Notes: generated by a model from the letters alone, not told the origin. A stretch of DNA of 64,000 nucleotides from Plantago ovata (GCA_028274465.1 CM051458.1:52565253-52629252), one strand, 5' to 3'. Shown: positions 45,004-56,365, counted from the first letter of the stretch. Translations and numbers: made by a program.

Positions 45004-48000
45004 CTTGTTTGCTCTTGATTGTGCAGACTGCAGCCACGGAGAGAAACGATGCAATCTGGCACTTTGATAGTGGTTGTGGAAAGCACATGACGGGCAACAA
45101 GAATAACCTTATAAACTATAGACGGTGGTCTAAAGGTCCAACAATAAGGTTTGCTGGTGGAGGCTCCGGATCTACAAAAGGCTATGGTGATGTGAAGTTG
45201 GGATGCATAACCATTTCTGGAGTTCTTTATGTCAAAAATCTTAAGTTTAACCTTTTCAGCATGAGTCAATTTGCTGACAAAGGATACTTCATCGAAATTA
45301 AAAGTGATGAATGTAAATTTATAGATTTTGAGACTAAAAAGGTTATAATGATTGCAAGAAGATCAGGAGGCTTGTACACCGTTGATTGGTCTTCAGCAAA
45401 CGTTGAAAAATGCCTTGTCTCAGATCATGATTGCCTTGCTAAAAAAGCATGGTTATGGCATAAACGAACAAGTCATCTAAACTTCAAGACGCTGAATAAG
45501 CTGTCTAAAAAGGCACTTGTAGTTGGATTACCTAGGGTTACTTTTAAGAAGGATGGTGTTTGCAATGCATGTCAGCAAGGAAAGCAAACCAAATCTTCTT
45601 TCAAGAACAAGGCAGTACCGTCAACTACAAAACCTTTACAACTCTTACACATGGACTTGTTTGAATCTTCTTCAACAAGCTATGCTGGTAAGAAGTATGG
45701 TCTAGTCGTGGTAGATGACTATTCAAGATTCACTTGGGTAGTATTCATCAAGCACAAATCTGAAACCAAGACTGAAATACCTAACTTGCTGAATAAGCTT
45801 GAAGTCATGAAAAATGACAAGGTAAGAGTCATAAGGACAGACCATGGTACTGAGTTTGTAAACCAGTACATAACTGAATATTGTACCTCCAAAGGTATTC
45901 AACATCAGTTATCCTCAGTAAGGACAGCACAGCAAAATGGTGTTGCTCAACGGAAGAATCGTACCCTGAAAGAAGTCGCAAGAACAATGCTTGCTGACAC
46001 TGAGATAAGTGAGGCTTACTGGGTTGAAGCGATTAATACCGCCTGCTATACTCAGAATAGATGTTTGATTACTAAGGAATACAACAAAACTCCTTATGAA
46101 TTGTTTGTTGGAAGACCTCCTAACATCACTCATCTAAGAGTATTTGGTTGCAAGTGTTTCGTTCTTAACAATGGTAGAGAATACCTAAGAACATTTCAAC
46201 CAAAGGCAGACGAAGCGATATTTCTTGGCTACTCCTTGCATAGTAAAGCTTACAGAGTTCACAACAAAAAGGCACAAAAGATTGAAGAATCTGTGCATGT
46301 TGTATTATATGAAAAGTCACAAGGTGTGCCTGCTGAAGAAGAAATATCAGAATGTATGAAAAAGCTAATCATACATGAGAAAAGAACTGAATCTGATGCT
46401 AGGCAAATCAAGTCAATTGAACTAAATGATGATTCTGACAATGATTCTCCTCCCCCGAGTCATGACAAGATAAATATAGTTCACGACAAAGAATTTCCAG
46501 CAAAAGATGCGGTTGCTCCGGAAGTTGCTGAAATTACGCAATCTCCAGTGCCTGCTGATGAGGTACCTCAACCCAGCAATGCTGAGCAAGCAGTTGCTGA
46601 TGATCAAATCTCAGCAGAGACACAAATTCCCAGTAGTACTGAACAAGTACATACCGAAGAGTCACGTGCTGATGAGCAAACATATCCTGATCCAACAAAC
46701 AGGAAACCTGTTAATAAATGGATTAGAGATCATCCCTCTACGGATATGATTGGCGATATTAATAAACGCCAAGTGACTAGATCCAAAGCTACTCAAGGAC
46801 TTGCTGAAGAAGCAACTGTCGTAGAAGTAGAATCTTTATTCTCTTGCTTTGTTTCAGAAATTGAACCTAAAACCATAGAAGAAGCTTTGAAGCATTCTGA
46901 ATGGATAAAGGCAATGCAAGAAGAATTGGATCAATTTGAAAGAAACAAAGTCTGGAAACTTGTGCCACTTGCTGAAAATAAGAAAGCTATTGGTACAAAG
47001 TGGGTGTTCAGAAACAAGCTGAGCGAGTCTGGTGAAGTAACAAGAAACAAAGCACGCTTAGTTGCTCAAGGTTACTGTCAGACTGAAGGATTGGACTATG
47101 ATGAGTCTTACGCTCCAGTTGCAAGATTGGATGCAATTAGGCTTTTCTTGGCCTTTGCTGCTCACAATGGCTTCATTGTTTACCAAATGGATGTTAAGAG
47201 TGCATTCTTAAATGGTGAACTTGCTAAAGAAGTCTACCTAGAACAACCCCCTGGCTTTGAACTTCCCTCAGAAACCAAGATGGTATATAAGCTTCAGAAA
47301 GCTGTATATGGTCTAAAGCAAGCACCAAGAGCATGGTATGATACCTTAGCTAAGTTCTTGCTGGAAAATGGTTTCAAGAAAGGTGAAGTTGACAAAACTC
47401 TTTTTACCATGAACCATGATGGTAAATTAATCTTAGTTCAAATTTATGTGGATGACATAATTTTTGGATCTAAGGACAAGCAACTTTGTGATGATTTTGC
47501 CAAACTCATGACTAATAAGTTTGAAATGAGTATGATGGGAAAATTGAATTATTTCCTAGGGTTGCAAGTCAAGCAACTCAAAGATGGAATATTCACAAAT
47601 CAAGCAAAGTATGCGAAAGAAATGCTCATAAAGTTTAGGATCAAAGAGGATGAAAAACCTGAAAAGATCCCTATGAGTGTTGGTACCAAATGGGGCTATA
47701 CTAAAGAGGACAAAAGTGTTGAAGAACACAAGTATAGGAAGCTCATTGGTTCCTTGTTGTATTTAACAGCAAGTAGACCTGACATTCAGTATGCTGTTTG
47801 TGTGTGTGCAAGATTCCAATCGGATCCAAGAGAATCACACTACAAAAAGGCAATTAAAATACTGAAATATGTTAAAGGTACAGTCAATGTAGGATTATGG
47901 TATCCCAAAAGATTCTGGACTTGAATTGGTTGGCTATTCTGATGCTGATCATGGTGGATCAACTCTTGATAGAAAAAGTACCTCTGGAACTTGTCAGTTT

Positions 48001-48330
48001 TTGGGTACTAGATTAATATCATGGTTCAGCAAGAAGCAAACGTGTGTCGCCAATTCATCTACTGAATCTGAATACATTGCAGCTGGTTGTTGCACAGCTC
48101 AAATCCTATGGATTCAGCAACAATTAAGAGATTATGGTATTTCTGCAAAGAAAACACCAATCATTTCAATTAGACATCATTTCATTAGAGATCATGTGGA
48201 AAAGGGTGATATTGAGGTTGTGAAAGTAGGTACTGAAGATCAACTTGCTGACATCTTTACAAAGCCCCTACCGGATAACAAGTTCGCAATGCTAAGGTAT
48301 AACCTTAGATTGATTGAACTACCTCAATAA
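45004..48330 (+). pseudogene. SIRE pol: protease, integrase, RT, RNase H (damaged)
   Basis: The pol frame is open from ~44999 and first reads [18 protein letters not shown] (protease DSG). Then the integrase zinc region (WLWHKRTSH...CNACQQGKQ), the core with D in LLHMDLF and D in RTDHGTEF; the third catalytic position is Gln (GVAQRKNRT, codon 45948-45950) where this family has Glu. RT is intact to eye with YVDDIIFGS (~47445). An extra A in the AAAA run at ~47906-47909 shifts the frame before GYSDADHGG of RNase H, and about 25 residues of RNase H, including a catalytic Asp, are missing at ~48160. Stop at 48328-48330. Confidence 0.92.
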
Positions 48331-48339
48331 AGGATACAC

Positions 48340-48710
48340 TTGGCAGTATGCTGAAACAGGTATTCAGCAAGCCAAAGTATTCCTGTCCAAAAGACCAAAT
48401 CACTGATTTCTTCTAAGAAATGATAAGTCACAACATGATTGCTGAAACAGGCATTCAGCAAGTAATTCCTTCAAAACAGGTATTTGTTAGGAAACTTGAT
48501 CATTTGCTGAGACACGCACTCAGTAAATGAAAGAGCTTAAGGATTGCTGAGACGGGTACTCAGACAATCAAAAGATACTGAAACAGGTATTCAAGTATCA
48601 AAGGAATTTTCTGAGATGGAAACTTAGAAAAAGAGCAAAGCTCATCTCTCAGATTTTACCAAAGGATGTCTCAAATACAAAAGAATTTACTGATACGGGA
48701 AATCAGAAAT
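48340..48710 (+). repeat. Array of eight stem-loops with conserved 7-nt loop
   Basis: Loops start at 48356, 48447, 48476, 48512, 48552, 48583, 48616 and 48695 and read ACAGGTA, ACAGGCA, ACAGGTA, ACACGCA, ACGGGTA, ACAGGTA, ATGGAAA and ACGGGAA. Stems differ in sequence but pair, e.g. TTGCTGAA/TTCAGCAA, CATTTGCTGAG/CTCAGTAAATG, TTTTCTGAG/CTTAGAAAA. Closing pairs change A:T, G:C, T:A. Located between the pol stop and the extra ORF; no ORF covers it. Confidence 0.85.
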
Positions 48711-49084
48711 GTCTTTTAAACTTAGAAAATATGAGATATCTAAGTAAGGGGGAACTTTCAGCAAGTATCCAGATTGTTAATTCAAACTCGCTGAAAAGAT
48801 TCTTGTCTATTTCAGCAAGCAATCTATCCCTTATTACTCGGTAAAATCAATTTGTGACGTTAAGCTGGCACAGATAAACTCGCAATAAATCATGACATGA
48901 AATTCAATCGTGGCCACTGATTAAAAGGAGTTATTAATCTAACGGCTAACAAAAAAAAGAGAGAGAGTGCTCTGACGGTTTTAGTTAGTGGGCCACTACG
49001 CATTCAATGCAAAGGCTCCACTATCTCCAGTGTTTCTCTGTTTTACCCTTGCTGAGAGCTCAAATCGATTGAGTTTCTCACACA
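48711..49084 (+). other. SIRE intergenic spacer, no gene
   Basis: AT-rich, more TTGCTGA/TCAGCAA words; leads into the internal promoter candidate. Confidence 0.55.
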
Positions 49085-49235
49085 CCAGAGACACTATATA
49101 AAGAAGGAGTTAGAGAAATGACAAAATTCTTTAACTCACATTTCCTTTCTCTGCAATTTCTAGCCTGAAACTACTGTACCTCCGGTCAAAAAGCAAACTA
49201 TCTCTTTTCGTACAATCTTTCTTGCTATATAAGAA
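49085..49235 (+). promoter_or_regulatory. Candidate internal promoter and leader of the SIRE extra ORF
   Basis: CACTATATAAAGAAGG (TATA at ~49094-49102), then a CT-rich leader (TTTCCTTTCTCTGCAATTTC) of plant 5' UTR character and the ATG at 49236. An upstream ATG at 49118 would lie at about the expected start site. No transcript evidence. Confidence 0.5.
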
Positions 49236-50444
49236 ATGGCTCCCAAGAGACAGTCATCTAAGTCCTCAAAATCGTCAAAGGTTGACAGTGCTGAAACACG
49301 CATTGCTCCGGTGACTGCTCCGGTGACTACTCTGGCCCAAGACACAACGAAAGTTGTGTTGAAAAACGACCGAATCACTGTAAAACCTATGCCTCCGTCA
49401 TATCTTGACACTGCAAAGTGTGAGATGTTGATGCAACGGGGAGGGTTTGCAAAAGAAAAGTACATTAGGTACTTTTATGAACAAGAACTTGATGACCAAA
49501 ATGAAGAGGCGCTTGAGTTCATCAAGCAGCAAGGCCTCATGAACTTTATCTCTGCTCGCACTAAGCAAGTGAGCATGATTGATACCATGGAATTCTACAA
49601 CAATGCAGAAATCCAGTCCCTTACAGACAGTAATGGAGTCACTGAAAAAGTGATCCTTACTTATGTTCAGAACACGCAAATCGTCCTGAAATGGACTTAT
49701 TTAGCGGAGATTTTTCAGATTCCAACCACTGGAACTGAAGATGACGTCACTGCTTCTGACGAAGAAATTGAAGCTTTCTACAGTGACGTCAGAAATGCAA
49801 AGATGAAGAAAGGCGAGATAGCTCCCGTGACTTGGACAAAGCACGTTAAGAGAAAGCATCTCTGCCATTCACTTGGTCTAGTAGCTCTGCTACTCATTAA
49901 AGTTCTTGACTCCCAAGTTGGAGGAATTGACCAAGTAGGCCTGAGAAGATGGCCATTGCTGATGCATATCTATGAAAATAAATCGGAACTTAACTGGGCT
50001 AAGTACATTTTCAACAGGCTTGTTGATTGTGTTACTAAGTTCAAGGTAAAGGTAGAAGACAACAAGGTCTCACCTTCCTTTCCAGTTATGTATGGAATCA
50101 AGATATGCTATATCCTTGAACATTTCAGGATTCAGCTAAGAAACCCATTGCCAATCAAGAAATCTGTGTGCAATGTGGGAAGATCTTTCTACAAGCAGAA
50201 TGTACCTAAGATTGCTGGAAAGAAATCCAAGAAGACAACAACTGCAAATGTTGTTAGCACAAGCCAGCAAGAAAGGTATACAACAGCTGCAGATGTTACC
50301 ACTCAGCAACTTAGAGATGAAACTGTTGTTGGTGGTGGTAACACAAATGAAACTGCTGTAGAAACACCTGTTGCTGAAAAGGCAACAATAGATGACTCTG
50401 GGAAACTGGAGAAATCTAAAAAAAAAAAAAAAGAGGAAAGCTGA
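49236..50444 (+). CDS. SIRE extra ORF, N-terminal segment (plant transposon-protein-like)
   Basis: 402 aa. Basic start (MAPKRQSSKSSKSSK), then ~60-330 a globular, aromatic/Leu-rich region (GFAKEKYIRYFYEQEL, VSMIDTMEFYNNAEI, LLLIKVLDSQVGGIDQVGLRRW) whose pattern resembles the plant-specific 'putative plant transposon protein' domain seen in extra ORFs of plant retroelements. There is no signal peptide or membrane span, so it is not a classical envelope. It ends in a 14-A run (50419-50433) where the frame shifts; the intact protein would continue to ~54419. Function is not known. Confidence 0.7.
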   Translation: MAPKRQSSKSSKSSKVDSAETRIAPVTAPVTTLAQDTTKVVLKNDRITVKPMPPSYLDTAKCEMLMQRGGFAKEKYIRYFYEQELDDQNEEALEFIKQQGLMNFISARTKQVSMIDTMEFYNNAEIQSLTDSNGVTEKVILTYVQNTQIVLKWTYLAEIFQIPTTGTEDDVTASDEEIEAFYSDVRNAKMKKGEIAPVTWTKHVKRKHLCHSLGLVALLLIKVLDSQVGGIDQVGLRRWPLLMHIYENKSELNWAKYIFNRLVDCVTKFKVKVEDNKVSPSFPVMYGIKICYILEHFRIQLRNPLPIKKSVCNVGRSFYKQNVPKIAGKKSKKTTTANVVSTSQQERYTTAADVTTQQLRDETVVGGGNTNETAVETPVAEKATIDDSGKLEKSKKKKKEES

Positions 50445-53400
50445 TGATGACACTCAGACTGCAGCGTCATCAGCAAATCCCGTACCTAAGAGGAAACGGA
50501 CAAGTAACAAAAGAAAGAAGACACTGGCTTCTCAGTCAGTCCCTAATGTCCAAGACTCCTCAGTCAATTCCCAGACAAATGCTCAAACGCATTTGCCAGT
50601 AGATGTTGCTGAAATAATCACTGAAACATATATCAGCAATGTTGAAGTGTTTGCGGAAGCCTTCAACAATCAACTTAACATTGATAACTCTACTGAGAAC
50701 AGACCTCAAGGCAGTGGAAATGAAATTCATGCCCAAGTCCCAGATATCTACATTGTAGATATTCCAAATGATCCAACTATGGAACCAGCAAGCGACATTG
50801 CTGCTGATCTGCAAAGAGCGGCACTCGCTGATGGTGCTGAAGAGATGGTTGCTGAACAAGCAACTCATCAAGTTGCTGAAACCCAGCTTGCTGATGGACC
50901 AGTTGCTGAAAGAGCAATGGTTCCTGTTCCTGAAGTTGCTGAAACTCAAGAAGCATTATTCAAAGACGCATCTCTTGATGCTGAGAATACTGGCCCAAGT
51001 TCACCCAAGACCTCAATTGACAAAGTCCAGCTTGTACTGGAAGATTTAAGCAAACAAATGGAGTTGGAGATTAAAGAATCATCCAACAAGTCAATTGATC
51101 TCTTCATGACAAGCAGTGAGCTTAAAGGTCAAGATGCTTCTGCTCAACTTGTCATTTCAGAGACAAGGGAGATTGCTGAAACCGCACAGCCTTTCTCAGT
51201 TAGAGCAAAATCAGAAGTCTGCTGAAGAAACAGTCCCAGAAGCTGAAGAAACTGTTAATGCTGAAAGGACTGAGCCACAACCTGTCCTTCTTCAGCAGGT
51301 AGTTAATTCAACAATCAGTAAAACTTCAATTTCTGAAAATTGTTCTTTTGCTAAAATTATTCTTTCTCTACAGACTTCTCAAGATGCAAGTCAGATGGTT
51401 GCTGAAGCCTCTGCACCAGAACCAACACTCCCTGCTCAGCAGGATGAACAAATGGAGGATGCTACTCAAGCTCCTCATGGAATGAAAATTGTACTACATG
51501 AGCTTGCTGACTCTCAGCGGGCTCAAAAGGAAACCACTGAAGTGGTACTCATCACTGAAGATCAGCAAGTAAGTTCTGAAGAACTTTACTTGAGCTTCAA
51601 GAGGACAACTTTGTCAAGGGTTGCTAAGTCCGTCAGCAACTGGCAAAGATATAGGAGAATGGACTTCTCAGATCTTCACCTTCATCTCTCAAATGAGAAA
51701 AAGAGATCTTCACTGTTAAAGCTCGAAACATTTGTCCACTCCATCCTTCCTGAAGAAATAACATATTCTCAGCAAATGAGCTCAAATCTGATTGCTCAAA
51801 TCAGAGAGAATATGAAGGCCAAATTTAAGAGTGTCTCTCTAGCTGAACAAGTTGTGATGCTCAAAGGTCTTTTTGTTCCTGTGGTGGCTGATCCCCACAA
51901 ATTAACTGAGGAAGAGGAAGTGACAAGTGTTGCTTTGTACAAGCATGTTGAGCTAGTCATTCTGACAGATGATGAAGAAGAAGAAGAAGATGAGAACATT
52001 CCCACTGATCCCAGTGATGATGAAGGGAAAGATTCCAAGGACAAGAAAGACGATGATGATGACAATCAAGGTCCAAGTCCTGATGCTGGAGGCCTAAAGT
52101 TGACAGTTGCTGAAAATGTTCAACAAGAAAATCAGCAAGCTGAACAAACACAACCTCAGCATGAATCTCAACCTCCTCCTGCCACTGAAAATCAAGCACC
52201 TGTACAAGGTGCTGATACTGAAGAAGAATATGCCAGAAAAAGGGCTGCCTTGAAAAATGGCAAGAGTCCAGTTTCTGATGCCAAGGTTACTGAAGAAAAC
52301 CTTGAAGACGAGGATGAAGAAGATGAAGATTACCAACGAGCTCTACAAAATAGTCTCGTGATCCATGCAAGGCATACGCAGGATCTAGAAATTGGTGAAT
52401 CTTCAAGACCAAAATCAAAGGAAGTTCCATCCCTTCCATTTCCTACTGGCGAAACTCTAGTTATTGAGTCTCAAACGTTGCCTTCAGCAACTACTCAATT
52501 AAAACTAACTACTGGCGAAACTCCAGTTATTGAGTCTCAAACGTTGCCTTCAGCAACTACTCAACTAAAACTAACTACTGGCGAAACTCCAGTAATTGAG
52601 CCACAAACTCAATTGAAACAACTATCTACTGGTGAAACTCCAGTCGTTGAGTCTGAAGCGTTGCCATCAGCAACCACTCAACAAAAAGGAAGTGAAGCTA
52701 CTGACAAAGGCTCCAAAGTCGCTCAACTTGATGAATCTGAGGATGATGACGACTTGTCAGAAAATGATGATGATCAATCTAAGCGAGACCCAAAAGTCGT
52801 TCAGATTCCTCCTCCTGATTACATCAATGATTTAGACGATGGGCTGAGAGCCGAATTGCTGACGCGTGATGATCAGTTTGCTTCTGAGATTAAGGTTCAT
52901 TCCTTAACACCTCATTTAGTGCCGTTCCCAAGAGTTGAGGAGTTTACTCCCAGAATTCTAGCACTAAAGCAAGTCCATGATGCCTGCAAAGCTGAAGATG
53001 AGGCATTGCTTGCTGAGAGCCCACTTGACATTGGAAAAATACTGGCGACGCACTACAACTTTGACAATAGCTCAAAAAGACATCAGTCTTTATCATAAGA
53101 GCTATGAAGAAGATGTAAGTCAGGCGCTCAAGCTTGCAAAGAATGCTCTTGTCAATGCTCAGAATATTATGGATGAGAAGGCCGCAACAGAGAAAAGACA
53201 TGAAGAGAACATGATGAATATTCAAAAAGAGTTAGCAACAATGAACTCTGACCAACAAGAAATCATCATGAAGTATAACAGTCTCAACACTCTTGTTGAA
53301 AATTGCAATGAGTTTTATTCTCTGCACATCACTCCGATGTTGCAATCCATGTCTAAGGGGGAAAAGAAGACAAGAAAAAGCAATAAAACCCCTCCTACTA

Positions 53401-53681
53401 CTGCTGCTGATGCGCCACTTCCACTAGAACCTCTTGCTGAAAGAGAGCAAAGTTCTAAAAGACAAGCAGAAACTGAGTTAAATTCAGCAAGTACCAAAAA
53501 GAGAAAAACCGCTGCTGAAACTCAAGATTTCTGTCACAATGAAAGTCATCACAATCTGAATGAAGATGATGAAGAAGATGATGACAATCAAACAATAGCT
53601 CAAGTCATAAGAGCTAGACCCTTAACAGCCATAACTCCGTCTGGCCACTCAAGGCATTTTTCGTCTGACTCTTCAGCTTGA
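50392..53681 (+). pseudogene. SIRE extra ORF, middle: acidic, repeat-rich, coiled-coil region
   Basis: Three frames in succession (50392-51225, 51116-53098, 52977-53681) carry one continuous protein broken by frameshifts near 50430, 51200 and 53060, then a TGA at 53679-53681. Features: many VAE/ETQ repeats; EESTGE-type 22-aa tandem repeats (52445-52690); acidic runs (DDEEEEEDENIP, DESEDDDDLSENDDD); a coiled coil with EKRHEENMMNIQKEL; a basic KKRKT patch. A possible 75-bp intron lies at 51299-51373. Likely nuclear or nucleic-acid-associated by composition, no enzymatic motif. Confidence 0.75.
52445..52690 (+). repeat. 66-bp tandem repeat encoding 22-aa units
   Basis: Units start ACTGGCGAAACTC at 52445, 52511, 52577 and (ACTGGT) 52628. 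Period 66, 66, 51 (a 15-bp deletion keeps the frame). Encodes TGETPVIESQTLPSATTQ variants. Confidence 0.9.
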
Positions 53682-54419
53682 GATCAAGACAATGCTAAAT
53701 CTAGAAGAAGAAGGCAAAGACAGGAAGAGAAAAGGCTGGCCAGCATTGCTATTGGCTCCGGCATTGAATATACAAAGACCAGCAATGATGAAACCACTCA
53801 GAATGTGATCAGAAACATTCATGGTTGCTGGATCCTAAAGCTGGAAGACTTGCTGGTAAATGAGTTCTTTCCTACAGCCATTCTGAATCAAATGTTCAAA
53901 TGGATTGAACTCAAGGTGCAAAGAAAGCAAAGGGAAGAATCCCTCCCAAGAAATATTGCTGGGAGATGGTTGAATCTTGAGGTCTCAGTAAGAAGAACTG
54001 CTATTGGTAAGACTTATAGACAAGAACCATATTTGATAAAACCACCTGGCATTGCTTACTATGCTGACCCGGTAACAAAGAAACCTAAGAAGAAACTTGG
54101 ATTGATTCCTTATGAGTACTTCTATCTCACTGCTAAGGATCAAGAAGAAGATCTTCTCTGGTTAAGAAAGATTCATCCGAGAAACATTTCAGATACACAG
54201 CTTCTCCATGCAAGCAATTGGTTCACGCATTTGTGGGTAATTCACTACATGGAAATGAATGCTGAAAAGCATCATCATACTGCCTGCAAAAATGCAAGAA
54301 TTCTTCAACTACAAGTCCGTAGGCTACTGGAAAACTACGAGAAGGATTGTGTTGAATTCACTGCTCTTGCTGAGAAGAGTGTAAGAGAGATTTTGAGAAA
54401 ATCCTTTGAAAGAGTTTAA
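53682..54419 (+). pseudogene. SIRE extra ORF, C-terminal segment
   Basis: Same frame as the preceding part, after the TGA. The first Met is at 53805, but the frame is open from 53682 (DQDNAKSRRRRQRQEEKR), so the protein probably ran through. A predicted mostly helical, basic/aromatic domain (HASNWFTHLWVIHYMEMN, LRKIHPRNISDTQLL) with no family I recognise. Stop TAA 54417-54419. Confidence 0.7.
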
Positions 54420-54678
54420 GTCCCTGCATTAGTTTTTGTTAAAGTTTTTGTTTGCTGATTCATTGTTATCTATGCTTCTTGTAATCTTCTGAATGATAAC
54501 TTTCAGCAATGAATTCTTTTTGACTCTTATTGGTTTTGATTATGCAACTTACTTATGCTTACTGTTTATTAATTCAAGTATGCTTGCATTAATCATCTGA
54601 TTTATTCAACATCAGAAACCTCTAAAAGGGTAACAATTAATTTAGCCATGGATTGCTAACATCAAAAAGGGGGAAATT
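54420..54678 (+). other. SIRE 3' UTR and polypurine tract
   Basis: T-rich 3' UTR; PPT AAAAAGGGGGAAATT at 54664-54678 abuts the 3' LTR. Confidence 0.85.
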
Positions 54679-56365
54679 TGTTAGGAAACTTGTAATTTTG
54701 ATGAGCAATTAACCATGCTAAATTAAGAACAGTCCAGTAACTAGTACTCTTAAGGTCCATAGGAATTTAGAATTTCAAGGACATTGTAAAAGAGGAACGT
54801 TTGCTGATGACTTAGTTCGGTTTTAGATAAGTTATTTCTTTAGTGTATGACGTATTTTATTTTCTGAGAAGAAAATAATTTATTGACACTTTAGCGTATG
54901 ATGTATTTTATTTTCTGAAAAGAAAATATCTTATTGATGCTTAGCTTTAATGAATCTTATTTTCTGAAAAGAAAATGACCTATTGAAGCATTTGCTGAAG
55001 ATATATTTTGTTTATTACAAACAAATTATTGAAGCAAATAAGAAACCGGTCAGAATCTTGAAGACTTTTGAAGATCTGAAGACTTGAAGACTTGAAGACT
55101 TGAAGATTGCTGAAGACTGGTAAAGGCACGTGTTGCTCAGAAAGTGGAATTTTCAGCAACAGCATTGCATAAGTGAAAATCTGAAAGACAGAGTAGGTTG
55201 TGCTTGCTGAAACTGAGAATGAACACTTGCTGATGAACATATGTGACCTCTTGCTGAATGTACGTGAAATTGCGCTCCAATGTTATTGTTTGAATTCTAT
55301 TCAAATATGCATTTAATGCAAAGCTTACACGCAAAGGACATGAAGACTAGAAGACAAACAAAGTTGCTGCTGAAAGTACAAAAGCAAGATAGTGACATGT
55401 TAAGGAACAAAAGCCTTAGGATTTGAAATTCAAACGGCTCCTTACTTGCACTATAAATAGAGGTCATCCGGCAAAGAGTTGAAGTGTGTCAACAACGTGA
55501 TCAAACTCTCACTTGTGCTTAAAAACTCACAAACCTTCAAACACTCTTACTGCCATTGATCCGTTCCAAGACTTAAAGCTTGAAAAAGCTACTTGTGAAG
55601 AAGTAGAACAAACTCGGCTAAGAAATTAGGTAAGTGTTCTTTATTTTGAACAAGAACAAGTCGTGACACCAGAAACAATCAAACTTGTTTACTGCAAAGT
55701 ATTCCAAGTTGTGTTTCTTAGATTACTTGTTGTAACTGAATAAGTTATAATTAAGTTATCTCACCCCAAAACTCTCTAACTGAAAATACACCCTTTTAGG
55801 CGTGATATTTAGGGGGAACTTAATCAAGCAAGGTTTTGCTGATTAAAAGTACCAAGTTTGGTGGAGAACAAGGTTGAGTTCTCTAGTTTAGGTTGGAGAC
55901 AAAGCATGTGTGCTTTGGTTTCTGTTGAATCGCTTTAGGTAGGAGATTGTAAGGAACCTCAATCATATCTTAGTGAATTCAGTTCTAGAAAGGACAAAGT
56001 GGATTAGTTGAGAGATTACGCCACTCTCAGATACCACTATAAAAGCGTTTGTGTGATTTACTTACTGCATTTAGCTTTCAGCAAATTATATCTGTTTGTA
56101 CACAATCACTCACTTCACTTGCTGAATCCCTTTACTTGCTGAAAGAGCACTTATTGTTTCAAAGACTTCCGCTCTCTGATTTTAAGTATCAGCAAACCAA
56201 GCTACTGGAAAGTAACTTGCGCTTGCTGAGAAAGTTAAGTATCAGCAACCTCATTACTGAAAAGTAATAAGTACTTGCTGAGAAAGTTTTTAAACGACAA
56301 AAGTTTGAAAAGACTATTCACCCCCCCCCCCTCTAGTCTTTTCTTGTTGTTTAAAGGGACCAACA
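54679..56365 (+). repeat. 3' LTR of SIRE element
   Basis: 1687 bp, same length as the 5' LTR; ~16 substitutions by eye, no indels noticed. TATA at ~55451-55461. Confidence 0.95.

Larger units (their letters stand above)
41604..56365 (+). mobile_element. SIRE/Maximus-type Ty1/copia element, young but defective, TSD AACAA
   Basis: LTRs 41604-43290 and 54679-56365, both 1687 bp, with TSD AACAA (41599-41603, 56366-56370). PBS for initiator tRNA-Met at 43293, PPT AAAAAGGGGGAAATT at 54664-54678. Gag, pol and a very long extra ORF (49236-54419) downstream of pol, the SIRE layout. By eye the two LTRs differ at about 16 sites (~1%), so the insertion is recent. Coding parts carry many lesions (see entries), so it probably moved in trans. 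Confidence 0.94.

Noticed and set aside
49236-54419. Envelope gene of an endogenous retrovirus-like SIRE
   Set aside because: No signal peptide, transmembrane span or fusion-peptide-like segment seen in any segment; charged, coiled-coil composition instead.
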